In this document: positions 8,630-18,423 of the stretch, one piece after another | Layout of the letters: each line of letters starts with the position of its first letter | Numbering within the stretch: the stretch's first letter is position 1 | Assembly: GCA_016794985.1 (NCBI GenBank) | Contig: JAEUIQ010000014.1 | Coordinates: 32,476-96,475, forward strand | Source of the DNA: Planctomycetaceae bacterium | GTDB lineage: Bacteria > Planctomycetota > Planctomycetia > Pirellulales > Pirellulaceae | Reading direction: 5' to 3' | Length of the DNA stretch: 64,000 nucleotides | Notes under the pieces: model-generated | What the model was told of the DNA's origin: nothing | Seen by the model: the letters and a program-made list of their open reading frames with translations, nothing else | Databases searched by the model: none | Position numbers and translations under genes: made by a program

Positions 8630-9115
8630 TTACATACTTGCTAGGATTGTGTTGGCCCATTCGAGCCTAGTCTGACCGGAGAAATCCTTTACGGCATCGG
8701 GAGCAGCGCCGAATTTGCTCCAATGATTCGAATGTAGTTGGTCTGCCAGCAACTTCGGCGAGAATCGGTTGTCGTGAACTGCAAACGCAAGTACCTCGTT
8801 ATTCACACGCAGCATGAAAGCAAACTGTTGCGTTCCTAACAGCCATGGAACTGAATAGACCTGTTCATTATTGAGGAATATGTCCGCCGTTTGGAGCAAC
8901 GAAGGCCGGCACTTGCTCTTGCTAAACAAACTTATTGAACGGCCCGACAGATTGAATTCTTCCAGCGCCGAGGCAGTCGTCTGGCGCAAAGAGGCGTAAG
9001 TTGAAATCGTCGTGGGAAGTGCGAAAACAGTAGTAGATTCTTGGCGCGAATTCATCAAGACGATGCGGTCGTCACCGGCGGAAGATCGGCACGACGCGGT
9101 GGCGCGGCGTAGCAT
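8630..9115 (-). CDS. Hypothetical protein, possibly a decayed gene
   Basis: A 161-codon frame whose latter half (VPWLLGTQQFAFMLRV, then HSNHWSKFGAAPDAVKDF) has normal protein composition. No family is recognised. The frame stays open well upstream of 9115 and reads plausibly (AFRAFLKESFAPAHRA), but no good start or ribosome site was found; ATG 9055 is an alternative start. A protein-like piece in another frame (9262-9444, minus, DCQEVVAELYGEA) could be the frameshifted N-terminus of the same gene. A plus-strand frame at 9012-9356 overlaps and competes. Confidence 0.4.
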   Translation of the reverse strand: MLRRATASCRSSAGDDRIVLMNSRQESTTVFALPTTISTYASLRQTTASALEEFNLSGRSISLFSKSKCRPSLLQTADIFLNNEQVYSVPWLLGTQQFAFMLRVNNEVLAFAVHDNRFSPKLLADQLHSNHWSKFGAAPDAVKDFSGQTRLEWANTILASM

Positions 9116-9608
9116 GGCTAAGGCCTTCGCCTTGTTGGGACGCGCTCCGTTGGCGATTGCCCTATGCGCAGGGGCGAAACTCTCCTTGAGGAAAGCACGA
9201 AACGCCGCAGAATTGATAGTCTCGGTTGACGTGCAAAATGAGCAGCGGGAGCTAGAGCTTGTTAAACTCGATGATCCACCAACGAAGGCAAAGGAAATGG
9301 AGTTTGATAATTGCCGGTTCTACGAGCATCGAAAGCAGAGCAAATGGCCGAAGTAAAACTTGAATTGGCCTTCATTTTTGGTGGATCAAGGGCAGCTTCT
9401 CCATAGAGTTCCGCTACGACTTCCTGGCAATCAATCTCGTACAAAAACGCAAGTTCGAGTACTCTGTTCTACGAACAACTTTGTGTGATAGTGTTCCAAA
9501 ATCCACAGAGTCGCACAGCCGAGACCTTGATCCGCACGGTCATTCTTGGCGCCTGGTGCAAGTGTTTTCCACCAAGGTTCGAAATAACGTCAAGCGAGAA
9601 TTCCTCAC
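9116..9608. other. Gap with fragmentary frames
   Basis: About 490 bp holding only competing short frames on both strands (see the hypothetical gene at 8630-9115). No RNA gene or terminator was seen. The last 100 bp precede the hydroxylase gene. Confidence 0.35.
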
Positions 9609-10775
9609 ATGAATCGACTAACACAAGACATGGACGCGGACGATCGAGCATTCGGGCAAGGCTGGATCAGCGGCATGGCAGGCTTGTTTCTTTCTCTGTT
9701 GGGCTTAGGAACGGTCTTGTGTTTCTGGTTCCCACAATGGCTGACGGTTGAGCAGACGCGCGAACTCTATGCGGCCCATTTGACACTCATTCGGGCCATC
9801 TTGTTCGTCGTGTTGGTGTCGGCTTTTCTATTGGCGTTTATCAGCACCATTCTACGACGACAAAAGGTCTTGGGATTGACCGCCATGGGGATTACGTTAT
9901 TGGCCACTTTGATGGGAGGTTCGGCGGCGACCAGCAAATTGAACTTGAGTAGCGACATCTACTTGGGGCTCGATTTCTTTCTTTTGAATCTATTGTTCTT
10001 AGGCACTATTTTTGTGCCGATCGAACGTTTCTTTAAACAAGTTGACCAACCGATTCTGCGTTACGAGTGGCGTGAAGACTTGCTGTACTTCTTGATCAGT
10101 ACGTTGCTGATTCAACTGTTGACGTATTTGTCACTGGCTCCTGGGTTGGCAGCTTTAGGGGCGACGCCGTGGTTCAATCAAATTCGCATCGCGATCGCGT
10201 TTCAGCCGGAGATCTTACAGTTCTTCGAGATCATGTTTTTGACGGATTTGGCCCAATATTGGTTTCATCGCACGTTCCACCAAGTTCCGGCCTTATGGAA
10301 ATTTCATGCGGTCCATCATTCAGCCCGCTCGATGGATTGGTTAGCTGGATCACGAATGCATTTGGTCGAGAGCGTTCTGATGCGAGCATTTACGACATTG
10401 CCCATGTTTGTGTTGGGCTTTTCAGAATCGTCATTGCACGCCTACGTCTTTTTCGTTTACTTGATGTCCGTCTTCATTCACTCGAATGTCAACTTTTCTT
10501 TTGGTATGTTGAGTTACGTGATTGCGACCCCGCGCTATCATCATTGGCACCATGCGATCGAATCCGAAGCCATTGACAAGAATTTTGCGGTGCACTTTCC
10601 AATCTTGGACATGATTTTCGGAACGTTTCATTTACCAAAAGACCGTTGGCCGCAGGCCTATGGAATTAGCAGCCACCCTGTTCCCTCGGGCTACTGGCGA
10701 CAGTTTCTTTACCCTTTCAAGAAAACACCCAAGAAAACCGACATCGACTCGACGGAAGGTAAGGCTATTGATTAG
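9609..10775 (+). CDS. Sterol desaturase / fatty acid hydroxylase family membrane enzyme
   Basis: A 388-residue integral membrane protein with about seven hydrophobic segments. The histidine boxes of the di-iron fatty acid hydroxylase superfamily are present: H220-x3-H, H-x2-HH at 236-237, and HHWHH at 311-315. These bind two irons that activate oxygen to hydroxylate or desaturate a lipid. The substrate cannot be predicted; carotenoid, sterol and fatty acid substrates are all known in the family. The N-terminal 100 residues with three membrane spans are an extension beyond the minimal domain. It is a single gene with no operon partner. Confidence 0.9.
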   Translation: MNRLTQDMDADDRAFGQGWISGMAGLFLSLLGLGTVLCFWFPQWLTVEQTRELYAAHLTLIRAILFVVLVSAFLLAFISTILRRQKVLGLTAMGITLLATLMGGSAATSKLNLSSDIYLGLDFFLLNLLFLGTIFVPIERFFKQVDQPILRYEWREDLLYFLISTLLIQLLTYLSLAPGLAALGATPWFNQIRIAIAFQPEILQFFEIMFLTDLAQYWFHRTFHQVPALWKFHAVHHSARSMDWLAGSRMHLVESVLMRAFTTLPMFVLGFSESSLHAYVFFVYLMSVFIHSNVNFSFGMLSYVIATPRYHHWHHAIESEAIDKNFAVHFPILDMIFGTFHLPKDRWPQAYGISSHPVPSGYWRQFLYPFKKTPKKTDIDSTEGKAID

Positions 10776-11223
10776 CCATGATCCACAGTGACAATTGGCT
10801 CTGACAGGTTTTTTGGATCAAGTAACATTACGCTGGACGATCCACCGTTAATGAACACTCGTGAATGCATATCCTCGATCCATCGCAAATTGGCACAACT
10901 TCCGGTGTAACAATCGGCAGCGATTCTGACGGATACGGTGAGTGCGAACCTTGGATGTCTTATTCTTCACAACAACATCGCGCCGCGGTTGATTCGATCG
11001 ACCTTAATCAACGGAATCCGTGCTGGTGCTCAAATGCGAGGTGACGGAAGCGGCGATTTCCGCGGGACGTCGACTCGGCTTGAACTTCTTGACTTACCAA
11101 TCCTGTTGTTGCGGTTGCCGTCCGTTCCATCCCCATCGATGGAGCCGATTTCCAACAAGCCGACAACGCCATAGTTATCCTACATTCGCGTCGGTCGGCA
11201 TTTGCAAGATCGGAGACTGTCAA
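10776..11223. other. Intergenic region without detectable genes
   Basis: About 450 bp between the hydroxylase gene and the terminator of the PEP-CTERM gene. Only short shadow frames are present. No RNA gene or repeat was recognised. Confidence 0.4.
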
Positions 11224-11256
11224 ATAAAAAAGGGAGCAGCCTCTCGGTTGCTCCCT
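11224..11256 (-). terminator. Intrinsic terminator of the PEP-CTERM gene
   Basis: On the minus strand an 11-bp stem (AGGGAGCA... paired with ...TGCTCCCT, one mismatch) with a GAGA loop is followed directly by TTTTTT. It lies about 90 bp after the stop codon at 11343. Confidence 0.8.
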
Positions 11257-11342
11257 AGATCAATTTTCGGATCGGCCGAGTGACCTTAGGACGGCTCTTC
11301 CGTTCCTTAGTTCGCATCAGGCCACTCGAAGTTTCGCTTAGC

Positions 11343-12083
11343 TTAGCTTCGACGCCGCAAGTAGCAGCACAGCATTCCTAGGCCTGCCGCCGACAACATT
11401 GTGATCGAGCTTGGCTCCGGAACCGCCGAGATGCTGATGGCCAACCCACTATTAACTCCGACATTACGGAAGTCCGATGGGCCAGGCGTGGTGCCATTGA
11501 AATTGAAGTCGGTTCGACCCGAAGCGTTTCGGAAATAGCCGAAATTTGGGCCAGTGCCAACGAAAGAACCGACCGCCGGACCAGGGTTGGTCCCACCGCC
11601 GCGAATGGCAGTAGTCAACCCTGCGATGGAGTTCAATCCGCTGCCGGTGTCGGCAAGCCAATTGATCACAATCCCGCCGGTACCATCGGCGATGACAATC
11701 GGCGTTGCCAAGGAAAACGTGACACTAACAGCCGTGTTGTTAGCAAAAACAAACGGAGTGACATTGACCACACTCAATCCACCTAGCGGATCTGCAAACG
11801 CGTTCGCACCAGTCGGCGTCAGTGTGTCGTACAACTGAATTCGACCTTGCATCGCTGTCAAATTCAACGCAGCACCAGAGGTGTTCGCGACCGCAATGGT
11901 GAATTCATTGATTGCTCGGCTCGTACCGCCCAAATTGAACATTTGGCCCATAAACGTATTGCCCGAGTTGGGCGCAGCACTAACGCCCGTTGCATTCGAA
12001 AGGGTGTCAAACACGACCTCGCCACGGGCCGGGGCCGAAAGCCCTGCAAGCACCACCAAAAACATCATCCAAGCATAACGCAT
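11343..12083 (-). CDS. PEP-CTERM sorting domain protein
   Basis: A 246-residue exported protein. The signal peptide is residues 1-21 (MRYAWMMFLVVLAGL, cleavage near ARG). The body is rich in Ser, Thr, Asn and Gly with alternating hydrophobic residues, typical of a secreted beta-sandwich. The C-terminus has VPEPSS, a hydrophobic helix and RRRS, the PEP-CTERM signal recognised by exosortase, so the protein is probably processed at the cell envelope. ATG 12083 is preferred to the upstream start because GGGAG lies six bases before it. The gene is monocistronic, with its own terminator. The ligand is unknown. Confidence 0.88.
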   Translation of the reverse strand: MRYAWMMFLVVLAGLSAPARGEVVFDTLSNATGVSAAPNSGNTFMGQMFNLGGTSRAINEFTIAVANTSGAALNLTAMQGRIQLYDTLTPTGANAFADPLGGLSVVNVTPFVFANNTAVSVTFSLATPIVIADGTGGIVINWLADTGSGLNSIAGLTTAIRGGGTNPGPAVGSFVGTGPNFGYFRNASGRTDFNFNGTTPGPSDFRNVGVNSGLAISISAVPEPSSITMLSAAGLGMLCCYLRRRS

Positions 12084-12735
12084 GGAGTTCTCCCTGTAAA
12101 AAATATCGAAAAACAAGCGTCCCGCGACGTGATGTTAGTTGGAGCGTTTACCGGCAACAAGTCGGTCGGCGCCGCTTTTCTCATTTATCCGATCGCCGGC
12201 ACCGAGGCTCAACGTTCGCCAGTGAAGGATTTTTCTAGCCGAAAGTCGGCTCAGATGGGTCGAAACAACAGGACTGCGGGTGCTGTAGACTAGGTAAAAC
12301 AATACTTTCGTTCATAAACACGCTGGAAGGTGGACTCACCAATTGAAGCATCGACATGCGTGAATCATTCGCTGAAAATAGCCAAATCGCATCCAGCGAG
12401 TGCGCAGACGGTGGCTCCAATGAACTCGGAACAGCCGAGCGGGTCCATCGCGAGGCCGCGTCGCCAACTGGACGAAATCGATGTGCTTCGTCAGACTTCG
12501 AGACACTGAAGCCTTCGCCCCAACTTCGTATCGACTATGGGGCATAAACACTCGTTTGGCGCTCCGAGTCCAACAAGCCGGGAGGACGAAAGCCTTGGGG
12601 ACAGTCACCGTTCCTGAGCTTGACTTTGCTCGTGAACAAGCGGCGTCCCCAATTGGCTCTTGTCATTTTCGTTCGCTCCATTCCAAGTTGCTCTCGCACT
12701 CGGTTGCCACCCATTCGCTGAAGCAATGTCTGGCA
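12084..12735. other. Intergenic region without detectable genes
   Basis: About 650 bp between two minus-strand secreted-protein genes. The first 100 bp hold the ribosome site and presumably the promoter of the PEP-CTERM gene. Nothing else was recognised; the frames present are short and protein-unlike. Confidence 0.4.
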
Positions 12736-13596
12736 TTACGGCAGACCGACTCGGTAAGGAGAAACATAAGTTGGATCGTTGGGGAACGTGGTGAGTCCCT
12801 CGAAGTAGCCGCCAGGGACACCGCGGCCACTGAAGTTCGCGACGTTTTCACCATTCGAGTCGAAATAGCTGAACGTGAGAACTTCACCCGTTATGTCCCA
12901 GATCCCCCAATATTCGGGGTGGTCTGGGAACGAGATCGTTCGAATGCCGAATCCGTCGTCGTGGAACCGCGAGATGTGCGAGGAGCAAGCGCCCGGAAAC
13001 TTCGTGCATTCGAAGAATGCTGTCAAGTTCCGACCAGTGCAATGCAGATTCTCGATGTCGACATCTAGCGGAATAGTATTGGCATAATAGCTGAGCACGG
13101 CGGTTTCCGTGTCGCTATTATTATTAGGGTTGTTCTCGGGCTGGGTCGTGGTAGTGGCATTCGCGGTAATCAAGAGCGCACCGGTCTTCTCGGGGAGCTG
13201 AATACTGAAGGATACGGTTCTTTTCTTGTTTCTCTTGATGGTGCCAAGGTTTCCCACAAGACGAGTGCCGGCATCGGTCCCAGTGGCACCCGCAAGGGCG
13301 AGGGTCGGCGTCGTGAAGCTGATCAAATTGCCCATGATATAAATCTGTGGCCCTGTAGCAGTTTTGGGCAATTGGATGGTGAGTTGCACGCCAGCTGCGT
13401 CTTTGTTGCCAATATTTGCGACCTCTACCGTGTAGGTTCCGGTCGAGTAAACCGGCGTCAATGGAGGCGGTATGATCTTCACATCCAAGTCAGGCTTGGC
13501 TTGAGGATAGGCCGTCGCAGCCGCGAAAAAAACCGAGAGACAAAGCGCCAGATTGGCGATGCCTCGAACGAAACAGACGGGAAGACGAAATGACAT
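12736..13596 (-). CDS. Secreted protein with a DUF11/CARDB-like domain
   Basis: A 286-residue exported protein. The signal peptide spans about residues 1-31. One DUF11/CARDB-like Ig domain follows: KPDLDVKIIP, then VEVANIGNKDAAGVQLTIQLP and ATTTTQPENNPNNNSDTET, the usual end strand of such domains. The remaining 110 residues form a distinct region with four cysteines (HCTGRNLTAFFEC, FPGACSSH) and many aromatic residues that I cannot assign. The start at 13596 is chosen for AAAGGA upstream and a clean signal peptide. Probably a surface or extracellular adhesion or binding protein. Confidence 0.75.
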   Translation of the reverse strand: MSFRLPVCFVRGIANLALCLSVFFAAATAYPQAKPDLDVKIIPPPLTPVYSTGTYTVEVANIGNKDAAGVQLTIQLPKTATGPQIYIMGNLISFTTPTLALAGATGTDAGTRLVGNLGTIKRNKKRTVSFSIQLPEKTGALLITANATTTTQPENNPNNNSDTETAVLSYYANTIPLDVDIENLHCTGRNLTAFFECTKFPGACSSHISRFHDDGFGIRTISFPDHPEYWGIWDITGEVLTFSYFDSNGENVANFSGRGVPGGYFEGLTTFPNDPTYVSPYRVGLP

Positions 13597-14018
13597 CAGG
13601 TGGTCCTTTCTTGACGGATGAGAAAATCCTGTCGGCGAAGTGCCTTCGGCCCCAGGAGTAACATCCACGGCACGACGCCAAACCCTTCACGGAAAGTTGC
13701 GGCCAGAAGCATCTTGGCCCTTGCGAACAACGACTCAATGATCAAGAAGACAGATGACCGCCGCCGAGGACGTCACCCGAAGTTGCGGTTCGAGACAGAA
13801 ATACGCTCTAGAATCGTCAGCAACGCTCTTGGACGACGACTAGACAGCAAGCTTACGCCCGCCGCCATGCATTCAGCGACGCGATGCTGTGCCAACGGCT
13901 CAAATGCCACTTCTAAGCAACACCTGTCGAAATCTGGTTTGCGGCGCGGTCCAACAAAAAAATGAACGGCACCACGTTGAATCGCAATACCGTTCAATAA
14001 ATAGCTGACACAAAAACT
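13597..14018. other. Intergenic region without detectable genes
   Basis: About 420 bp upstream of the DUF11-like gene and downstream of the DUF1080 gene. No gene or RNA was recognised. It borders the short direct repeat at 14019-14055. Confidence 0.4.
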
Positions 14019-14055
14019 GTGCTAGGCACCGAACATTCTGTGCCAGGCACCGAAC
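14019..14055. repeat. Two copies of GTGCYAGGCACCGAAC
   Basis: GTGCTAGGCACCGAAC (14019-14034) and GTGCCAGGCACCGAAC (14040-14055) are direct repeats with a 21-bp period. Each contains the small palindrome GTGCCNGGCAC or a variant. They lie just beyond the stop of the DUF1080 gene, so they may act in transcription termination or be a dispersed repeat. Confidence 0.7.
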
Positions 14056-14073
14056 TGCAAAACTGCTACCGGA

Positions 14074-15285
14074 TCATTTCAATTCTCGAACACGGATGTT
14101 TCGGAACTTGATGTCATTCGGTTGACCGTGGTCCTGAAATCCGATGTATCCTTGCAGGGCGCGATCTTTCATCGCCGTCATGTCCAACTGCGTGTCGATA
14201 ACCTTCTCTCCATTGAGTTCGACCTGCAAATGACTACCAATACAAGTCAATACCATCCGATTCCATTCGCCCGGTGGTCGCGACATATTCTTGGAAGCGG
14301 GGACATCGGTTCCAATCAGGCCACCGTGGTCATGCGAAGTGAGCGCCCCATCTTTCTTGGAGGAATCAAGTATTTGGATTTCGATGCCCCGCGTCACTGG
14401 GTCTTTTCGATCGGCAACGCGGAAGTACGCGCCACTGTTGCCGCCTTCGGGATAGGCATATTCAAAGTCTAGAACGAAATCTTTGTACTGTTTTTCCGAC
14501 CAAAGATAGGCATCGTATCGCTCCCACCCTTGTTCGCCTTCCCGAGGTTGGATCAGCAATGATCCATCTTTTTGTGGAATCCAATTGCCGGTCGTCTTCC
14601 AACCAGAAAGGTCTTTGCCGTTGTACAACGACTTGAACTTGCTCAAGTCACGCAGCTTCAGATTGCGCCACCGGACTTCGTAGGGTCCTGCTCCCGCCGC
14701 GATGCCGTGCACTTGTAGTCCAATAAACCCTTGTGGGTGCGATACATAACGCTCTTCATGAACCAAATCGGAAACCTGTTGGCCGTTGATCCACGTCTCG
14801 ATGCGATTCCCATAGGCCACAATGCGGTACGAGTTCCACTCGCCGTCTTTAAACAGCTGATGGGACTTTCGATCTTCGTCGGGAGTCATCCATCCGCCAG
14901 CTGCCTCGCCGTAGACATAACCGGCCATGCCATCGAGTGAGATCTCGACTTGAGGCCCATTTACACGTTCCTCCGGTTTGTCATCTTTCGTTTGCGAACG
15001 AATCTGGACACCCGAGTTCAAGGCCGCGTCGACTTTGACTTCGAATGTCAGTTCAAAATCGCCGTACACTTTGTCCGTGCACAGAAACGAATTCGGACTT
15101 CCTTCGGAGGTCGTGCCGACAATCGAGTCACCATCGACGCGGTAGGTCGCCGTTCCATTTCGCTGCGTCCAGCCATCCAGATTCTTACCGTTGAACAGAT
15201 CAACGAAGCCTGGATCGACTTGAGCATGCCCAAACGACGCAAATGCGACAACAAGGGATAAGGCGGTAGTCGTGACGCGGTACAT
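14074..15285 (-). CDS. Secreted protein with two DUF1080 (3-keto-disaccharide hydrolase) domains
   Basis: A 403-residue exported protein. The signal peptide is residues 1-22 (MYRVTTTALSL, cleavage after GHA). Two DUF1080 domains follow, each starting with LFNGKNLDGWTQR or LYNGKDLSGWKTTGNW. Both contain the family pattern F-x-L-x-F-E-x-K/Y, N-S-G-x-Q/Y-x-R and a later W-N-x-x/R. DUF1080 folds like concanavalin-type lectins/glucanases, and some members hydrolyse 3-keto-glycosides. These proteins are abundant in planctomycetes. ATG 15285 has AGGA upstream and gives a proper signal peptide; the longer frame adds 46 unlikely residues. Which domain is catalytic cannot be told. Confidence 0.9.
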   Translation of the reverse strand: MYRVTTTALSLVVAFASFGHAQVDPGFVDLFNGKNLDGWTQRNGTATYRVDGDSIVGTTSEGSPNSFLCTDKVYGDFELTFEVKVDAALNSGVQIRSQTKDDKPEERVNGPQVEISLDGMAGYVYGEAAGGWMTPDEDRKSHQLFKDGEWNSYRIVAYGNRIETWINGQQVSDLVHEERYVSHPQGFIGLQVHGIAAGAGPYEVRWRNLKLRDLSKFKSLYNGKDLSGWKTTGNWIPQKDGSLLIQPREGEQGWERYDAYLWSEKQYKDFVLDFEYAYPEGGNSGAYFRVADRKDPVTRGIEIQILDSSKKDGALTSHDHGGLIGTDVPASKNMSRPPGEWNRMVLTCIGSHLQVELNGEKVIDTQLDMTAMKDRALQGYIGFQDHGQPNDIKFRNIRVRELK

Positions 15286-15310
15286 GGCGAGTCCTGTTTG
15301 GATAGGCGTG

Positions 15311-15350
15311 GTGCATGAAGTTGAGGAAAGGTGCTTGAAGTTGAGGAAAG
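15311..15350. repeat. Tandem 20-bp repeat, two copies
   Basis: GTGCATGAAGTTGAGGAAAG at 15311-15330 is repeated with one change (GTGCTTG...) at 15331-15350. It lies just upstream of the DUF1080 gene, in its 5' leader or promoter. Confidence 0.85.
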
Positions 15351-15970
15351 TAGAGTCCCTGTTGGGACCGCATTGAGGGGTAGCACTTGGGAAGCGGGGT
15401 AAACCGCTTGCTGTCTCACGCAATGGTACCCGATTTTGGCCAATCTCTCAACAAGCAGTGCCCAGACATTGCTCAGGTCAGCGACGGTACATAGAAGCGG
15501 GCGACCGCCGATGGTCGTGGTTTGCTCGCCAACCCAATTCTGAATGATCTCCGATAAACACCACGTAGGCCGTCCCAACCTTTGGTCTTGCTTCGCCTGC
15601 GGCACTCCCAAAAGCGAAGCCCCCGGCCAACCGCGCATTTGCGCGGCACGAGCATCGATCACCGGGTTGCACACCGCTCGGGCCGTGGCAATCCCGCAAG
15701 TTCGGTTATCTTGACTTGAAATCTTGGCAAGTTCTGCTAGTCTTGCCGAGGGAGTGGGGTGGGTGGATTGTAACCGTTCGCAAATGAACGGGTCAGCGGG
15801 TTCTGTTGGCCGTTCAGGTATGACACTCGTCACAGCGAAAAAATCATGCGAGTCCGCTTCACGCAGTGGAGTTGGAACGCCCTTGGTCCGAGTGTTCCGT
15901 CTGGTGCGAATGGTTACGGTGAGTGTTTGACTGCCGGGTTTTGCTTGCTCGCCGCGTCGGAGGGTGTTGT
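15351..15970. other. Divergent intergenic region
   Basis: About 620 bp between the DUF1080 gene (minus) and the ATP-grasp operon (plus). Frames on both strands are shadows with no recognisable content. Promoters for both sides must lie here, but none can be assigned by eye. Confidence 0.35.
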
Positions 15971-17440
15971 TTGAACCACCAGTTCCAGAATTACCAGACC
16001 GAGGGCTTCTATGACGAATTATTTGATGAACAAGGCCGGCCGCGTGCCGGTGCGCGAACACTGGTCGAAATGATCGACGCGTTGCCGCCCGGCGAATTGA
16101 CTCGGCGGCAGAAAGCCATCGACCAAGCCCTCTTGAAAATGGGCATCACCTTTAATGTCTACAGTGACCAGCAAGGCACCGAGAAGATTTTCCCGTTCGA
16201 TATTGTGCCACGGATTGTCGAAGCAATGCAGTGGGGGCATATCGAAGCGGGTCTCAAGCAGCGCATTAAAGCCTTGAATTGCTTTATTCAAGACGTCTAT
16301 AACGAACAACAGATTGTCAACGACAACGTCGTCCCTCGGGAATTGCTGCAAGAAGCGAAGTCGTTTCGCCCCCAATGCGTTGGCTTTACACCCCCGCGAG
16401 GAATTTGGTGTCACATCACCGGCACAGATTTGGTTCGGAGTGGTGACGGTGCTATTTATGTTTTGGAAGATAACCTACGTTGCCCTTCGGGGGTCTCTTA
16501 CGTACTCCAAAACCGCATGTTGATGAAGCGGTCATTTCCCAAGATTTTCTCGGCCTCGAAAGTACGACCAGTGATCGACTATCCCAGTCGGCTGTACGAC
16601 ACTTTGATCCACTTGTCGGACAAAGAACGTCCAACCGTCGTGGTGTTAACTCCGGGTAGTTTCAACTCGGCCTATTACGAGCACTCGTTCTTGGCCCAAC
16701 AAATGGGCGTGCAATTGGTCGAAGGACGAGACTTGGTGGTGCATGACAAACGTGTCTTCATGCGCACGACTAATGGCTTGGAACCCGTCGATGTGATTTA
16801 TCGTCGAATTGATGATGACTTCATGGACCCGCTGGCGTTTCGGGCGGATTCGATGTTGGGCGTTCCGGGCTTGATGTCCGCTTACGTGGCAGGCAACGTG
16901 GCGTTGGCCAATGCACCGGGAACTGGGGTGGCCGACGATAAAGTCATCTATGCGTTTGTGCCGGAGATGATTCGCTACTATTTGAATGAGGAGCCGATTC
17001 TGCCCAACGTGCCCACATACGTATGTCAACGCCCTGACGATCGCGCCTACGTATTGGCACATCTCTCCGAGTTGGTGGTCAAAGCCGCCAACGAAGCCGG
17101 AGGTTATGGCATGTTGATTGGTCCGGCGTCTACCAAAGAAGAGCAAGCGGAATTCGCGCGGCGGATTCAAGCGGATCCTCGCAACTATATCGCTCAGCCC
17201 ACGCTGTCTTTGTCGCGCGTGCCAACAATTTTCGAGCAAGGGATTGAAGGGAGACACGTCGACCTGCGACCCTACATCTTGTACGGGAAATCGATTTGGG
17301 TCTTGCCCGGCGGTTTGACGCGAGTGGCGCTGCGGAAAGGGTCATTGGTGGTCAATTCCTCTCAGGGTGGCGGCAGCAAGGACACTTGGGTTGTGGCGGC
17401 AGTCCCAGGTCAAGTGGCTTCAGCCGAGGAGTCCTTGTAA
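15971..17440 (+). CDS. Circularly permuted ATP-grasp type 2 protein
   Basis: A 489-residue cytoplasmic protein of the DUF404/DUF407 circularly permuted ATP-grasp family. Recognisable segments: [13 protein letters not shown] at the N-terminus, [27 protein letters not shown], the nucleotide-binding block [19 protein letters not shown], and the C-terminal [25 protein letters not shown]. The family is thought to form amide bonds using ATP. The best start is TTG 15971, with GGAGGG six bases before it; there is no ATG near the conserved N-terminus. It is the first gene of a three-gene operon: its stop overlaps the alpha-E start (TAATG). The operon is a known conserved set, but the product is not established. 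Confidence 0.9.
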   Translation: MNHQFQNYQTEGFYDELFDEQGRPRAGARTLVEMIDALPPGELTRRQKAIDQALLKMGITFNVYSDQQGTEKIFPFDIVPRIVEAMQWGHIEAGLKQRIKALNCFIQDVYNEQQIVNDNVVPRELLQEAKSFRPQCVGFTPPRGIWCHITGTDLVRSGDGAIYVLEDNLRCPSGVSYVLQNRMLMKRSFPKIFSASKVRPVIDYPSRLYDTLIHLSDKERPTVVVLTPGSFNSAYYEHSFLAQQMGVQLVEGRDLVVHDKRVFMRTTNGLEPVDVIYRRIDDDFMDPLAFRADSMLGVPGLMSAYVAGNVALANAPGTGVADDKVIYAFVPEMIRYYLNEEPILPNVPTYVCQRPDDRAYVLAHLSELVVKAANEAGGYGMLIGPASTKEEQAEFARRIQADPRNYIAQPTLSLSRVPTIFEQGIEGRHVDLRPYILYGKSIWVLPGGLTRVALRKGSLVVNSSQGGGSKDTWVVAAVPGQVASAEESL

Positions 17441-18420
17441 TGCTAAGTCGAGTAGCCGATTCGATTTATTGGATGGCACGTTATATAGAACGAGCAGAAA
17501 ATCTGGCTCGCTTCATTGATGTGACGCAGTACTTTTCCTTGGATCAACCGGACGCGACCAATCACTGGAAGCCGTTGATTCAGGTGACTGGAGACGAAGA
17601 GCTTTTTCTCAAGCGACACGACGCGTTCACGCCCGAAGCCGTCGTTCACTTTTTGACTTTTGATCGCGAATATTCGCATTCGATCCTGGCGTCGCTAACT
17701 GCCGCTCGCGAGAATGCTCGCAGCGTTCGCGAGGCCATTTCTTCCGAAGTTTGGGAACACTTGAACGACTTCTATCATGGAGTAAAAAGTGCTGAACAGC
17801 AGTTCCAAGACGATGTGCGGGCGTTTGCTCGTTACGGCTCGGCTGACAACCTGTTTGATTGGGTCAAACGGAATAGCTTGATCTTCGAAGGCTTGATCGA
17901 TTCAACGATGTCGCGTGGGATTGGTTGGCATTTCGCCAATTTAGGACGGCTATTGGAGCGAGCGGACAAGACGAGTCGAATACTAGACGTCAAGTATTTC
18001 ACGTTACTCCCGTCACTCGATCATGTTGGGACGACCTTTGATGATTTGCAGTGGTCCGAGTTATTGCGGTCGGTCAGCGCTTTTGAAATGTATCGCAAAC
18101 AGTACCAAACGATCACGGTTCCTCGAGTGGTTCAATTCTTGGTCTTGGACGAGATGTTTCCTCGCGCGGTCCGGTATTGTTTGGCCGAAGCATTTTCATC
18201 TTTGAAGGCCATTTCTAACAACGGCCTGAAACGAACGGACGATGGGCGACTGCTGAATCGAGCGGAACAGGAACTTGCGTTATTGTGCGCCGAACTAGAC
18301 TCGCTGGGTGCGACAACGATCATTCAACGTGGTATGCACCAATTCGTGGACCACCTGCAGCGTCGGTTGAACGACGTTGGCGACCGTGTCTATTCACAGT
18401 TTTTGCTCGTGGGTCCGTAA
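17440..18420 (+). CDS. Alpha-E domain protein
   Basis: A 326-residue all-helical protein of the alpha-E (DUF403) family. The N-terminus [28 protein letters not shown] is the family hallmark. Helical segments such as LTAARENARSVREAISSEVWEHLN and FANLGRLLERADKTSRILDVKY follow. Its role is unknown; it always accompanies the ATP-grasp and transglutaminase genes and may be a scaffold. The ATG at 17440 shares its A with the preceding TAA, so translation is coupled. The next gene begins 3 bp after its stop. Confidence 0.93.
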   Translation: MLSRVADSIYWMARYIERAENLARFIDVTQYFSLDQPDATNHWKPLIQVTGDEELFLKRHDAFTPEAVVHFLTFDREYSHSILASLTAARENARSVREAISSEVWEHLNDFYHGVKSAEQQFQDDVRAFARYGSADNLFDWVKRNSLIFEGLIDSTMSRGIGWHFANLGRLLERADKTSRILDVKYFTLLPSLDHVGTTFDDLQWSELLRSVSAFEMYRKQYQTITVPRVVQFLVLDEMFPRAVRYCLAEAFSSLKAISNNGLKRTDDGRLLNRAEQELALLCAELDSLGATTIIQRGMHQFVDHLQRRLNDVGDRVYSQFLLVGP

Positions 18421-18423
18421 AAT

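Noticed and set aside
9012..9356. Plus-strand 114-codon reading frame as a gene
   Set aside because: It overlaps a minus-strand frame of more natural composition, has no clear ribosome site and no recognisable domain.
15048..16061. Long minus-strand frame (337 codons) across the DUF1080 and ATP-grasp 5' ends
   Set aside because: It is antisense to two recognisable genes and its translation has no protein-family features.
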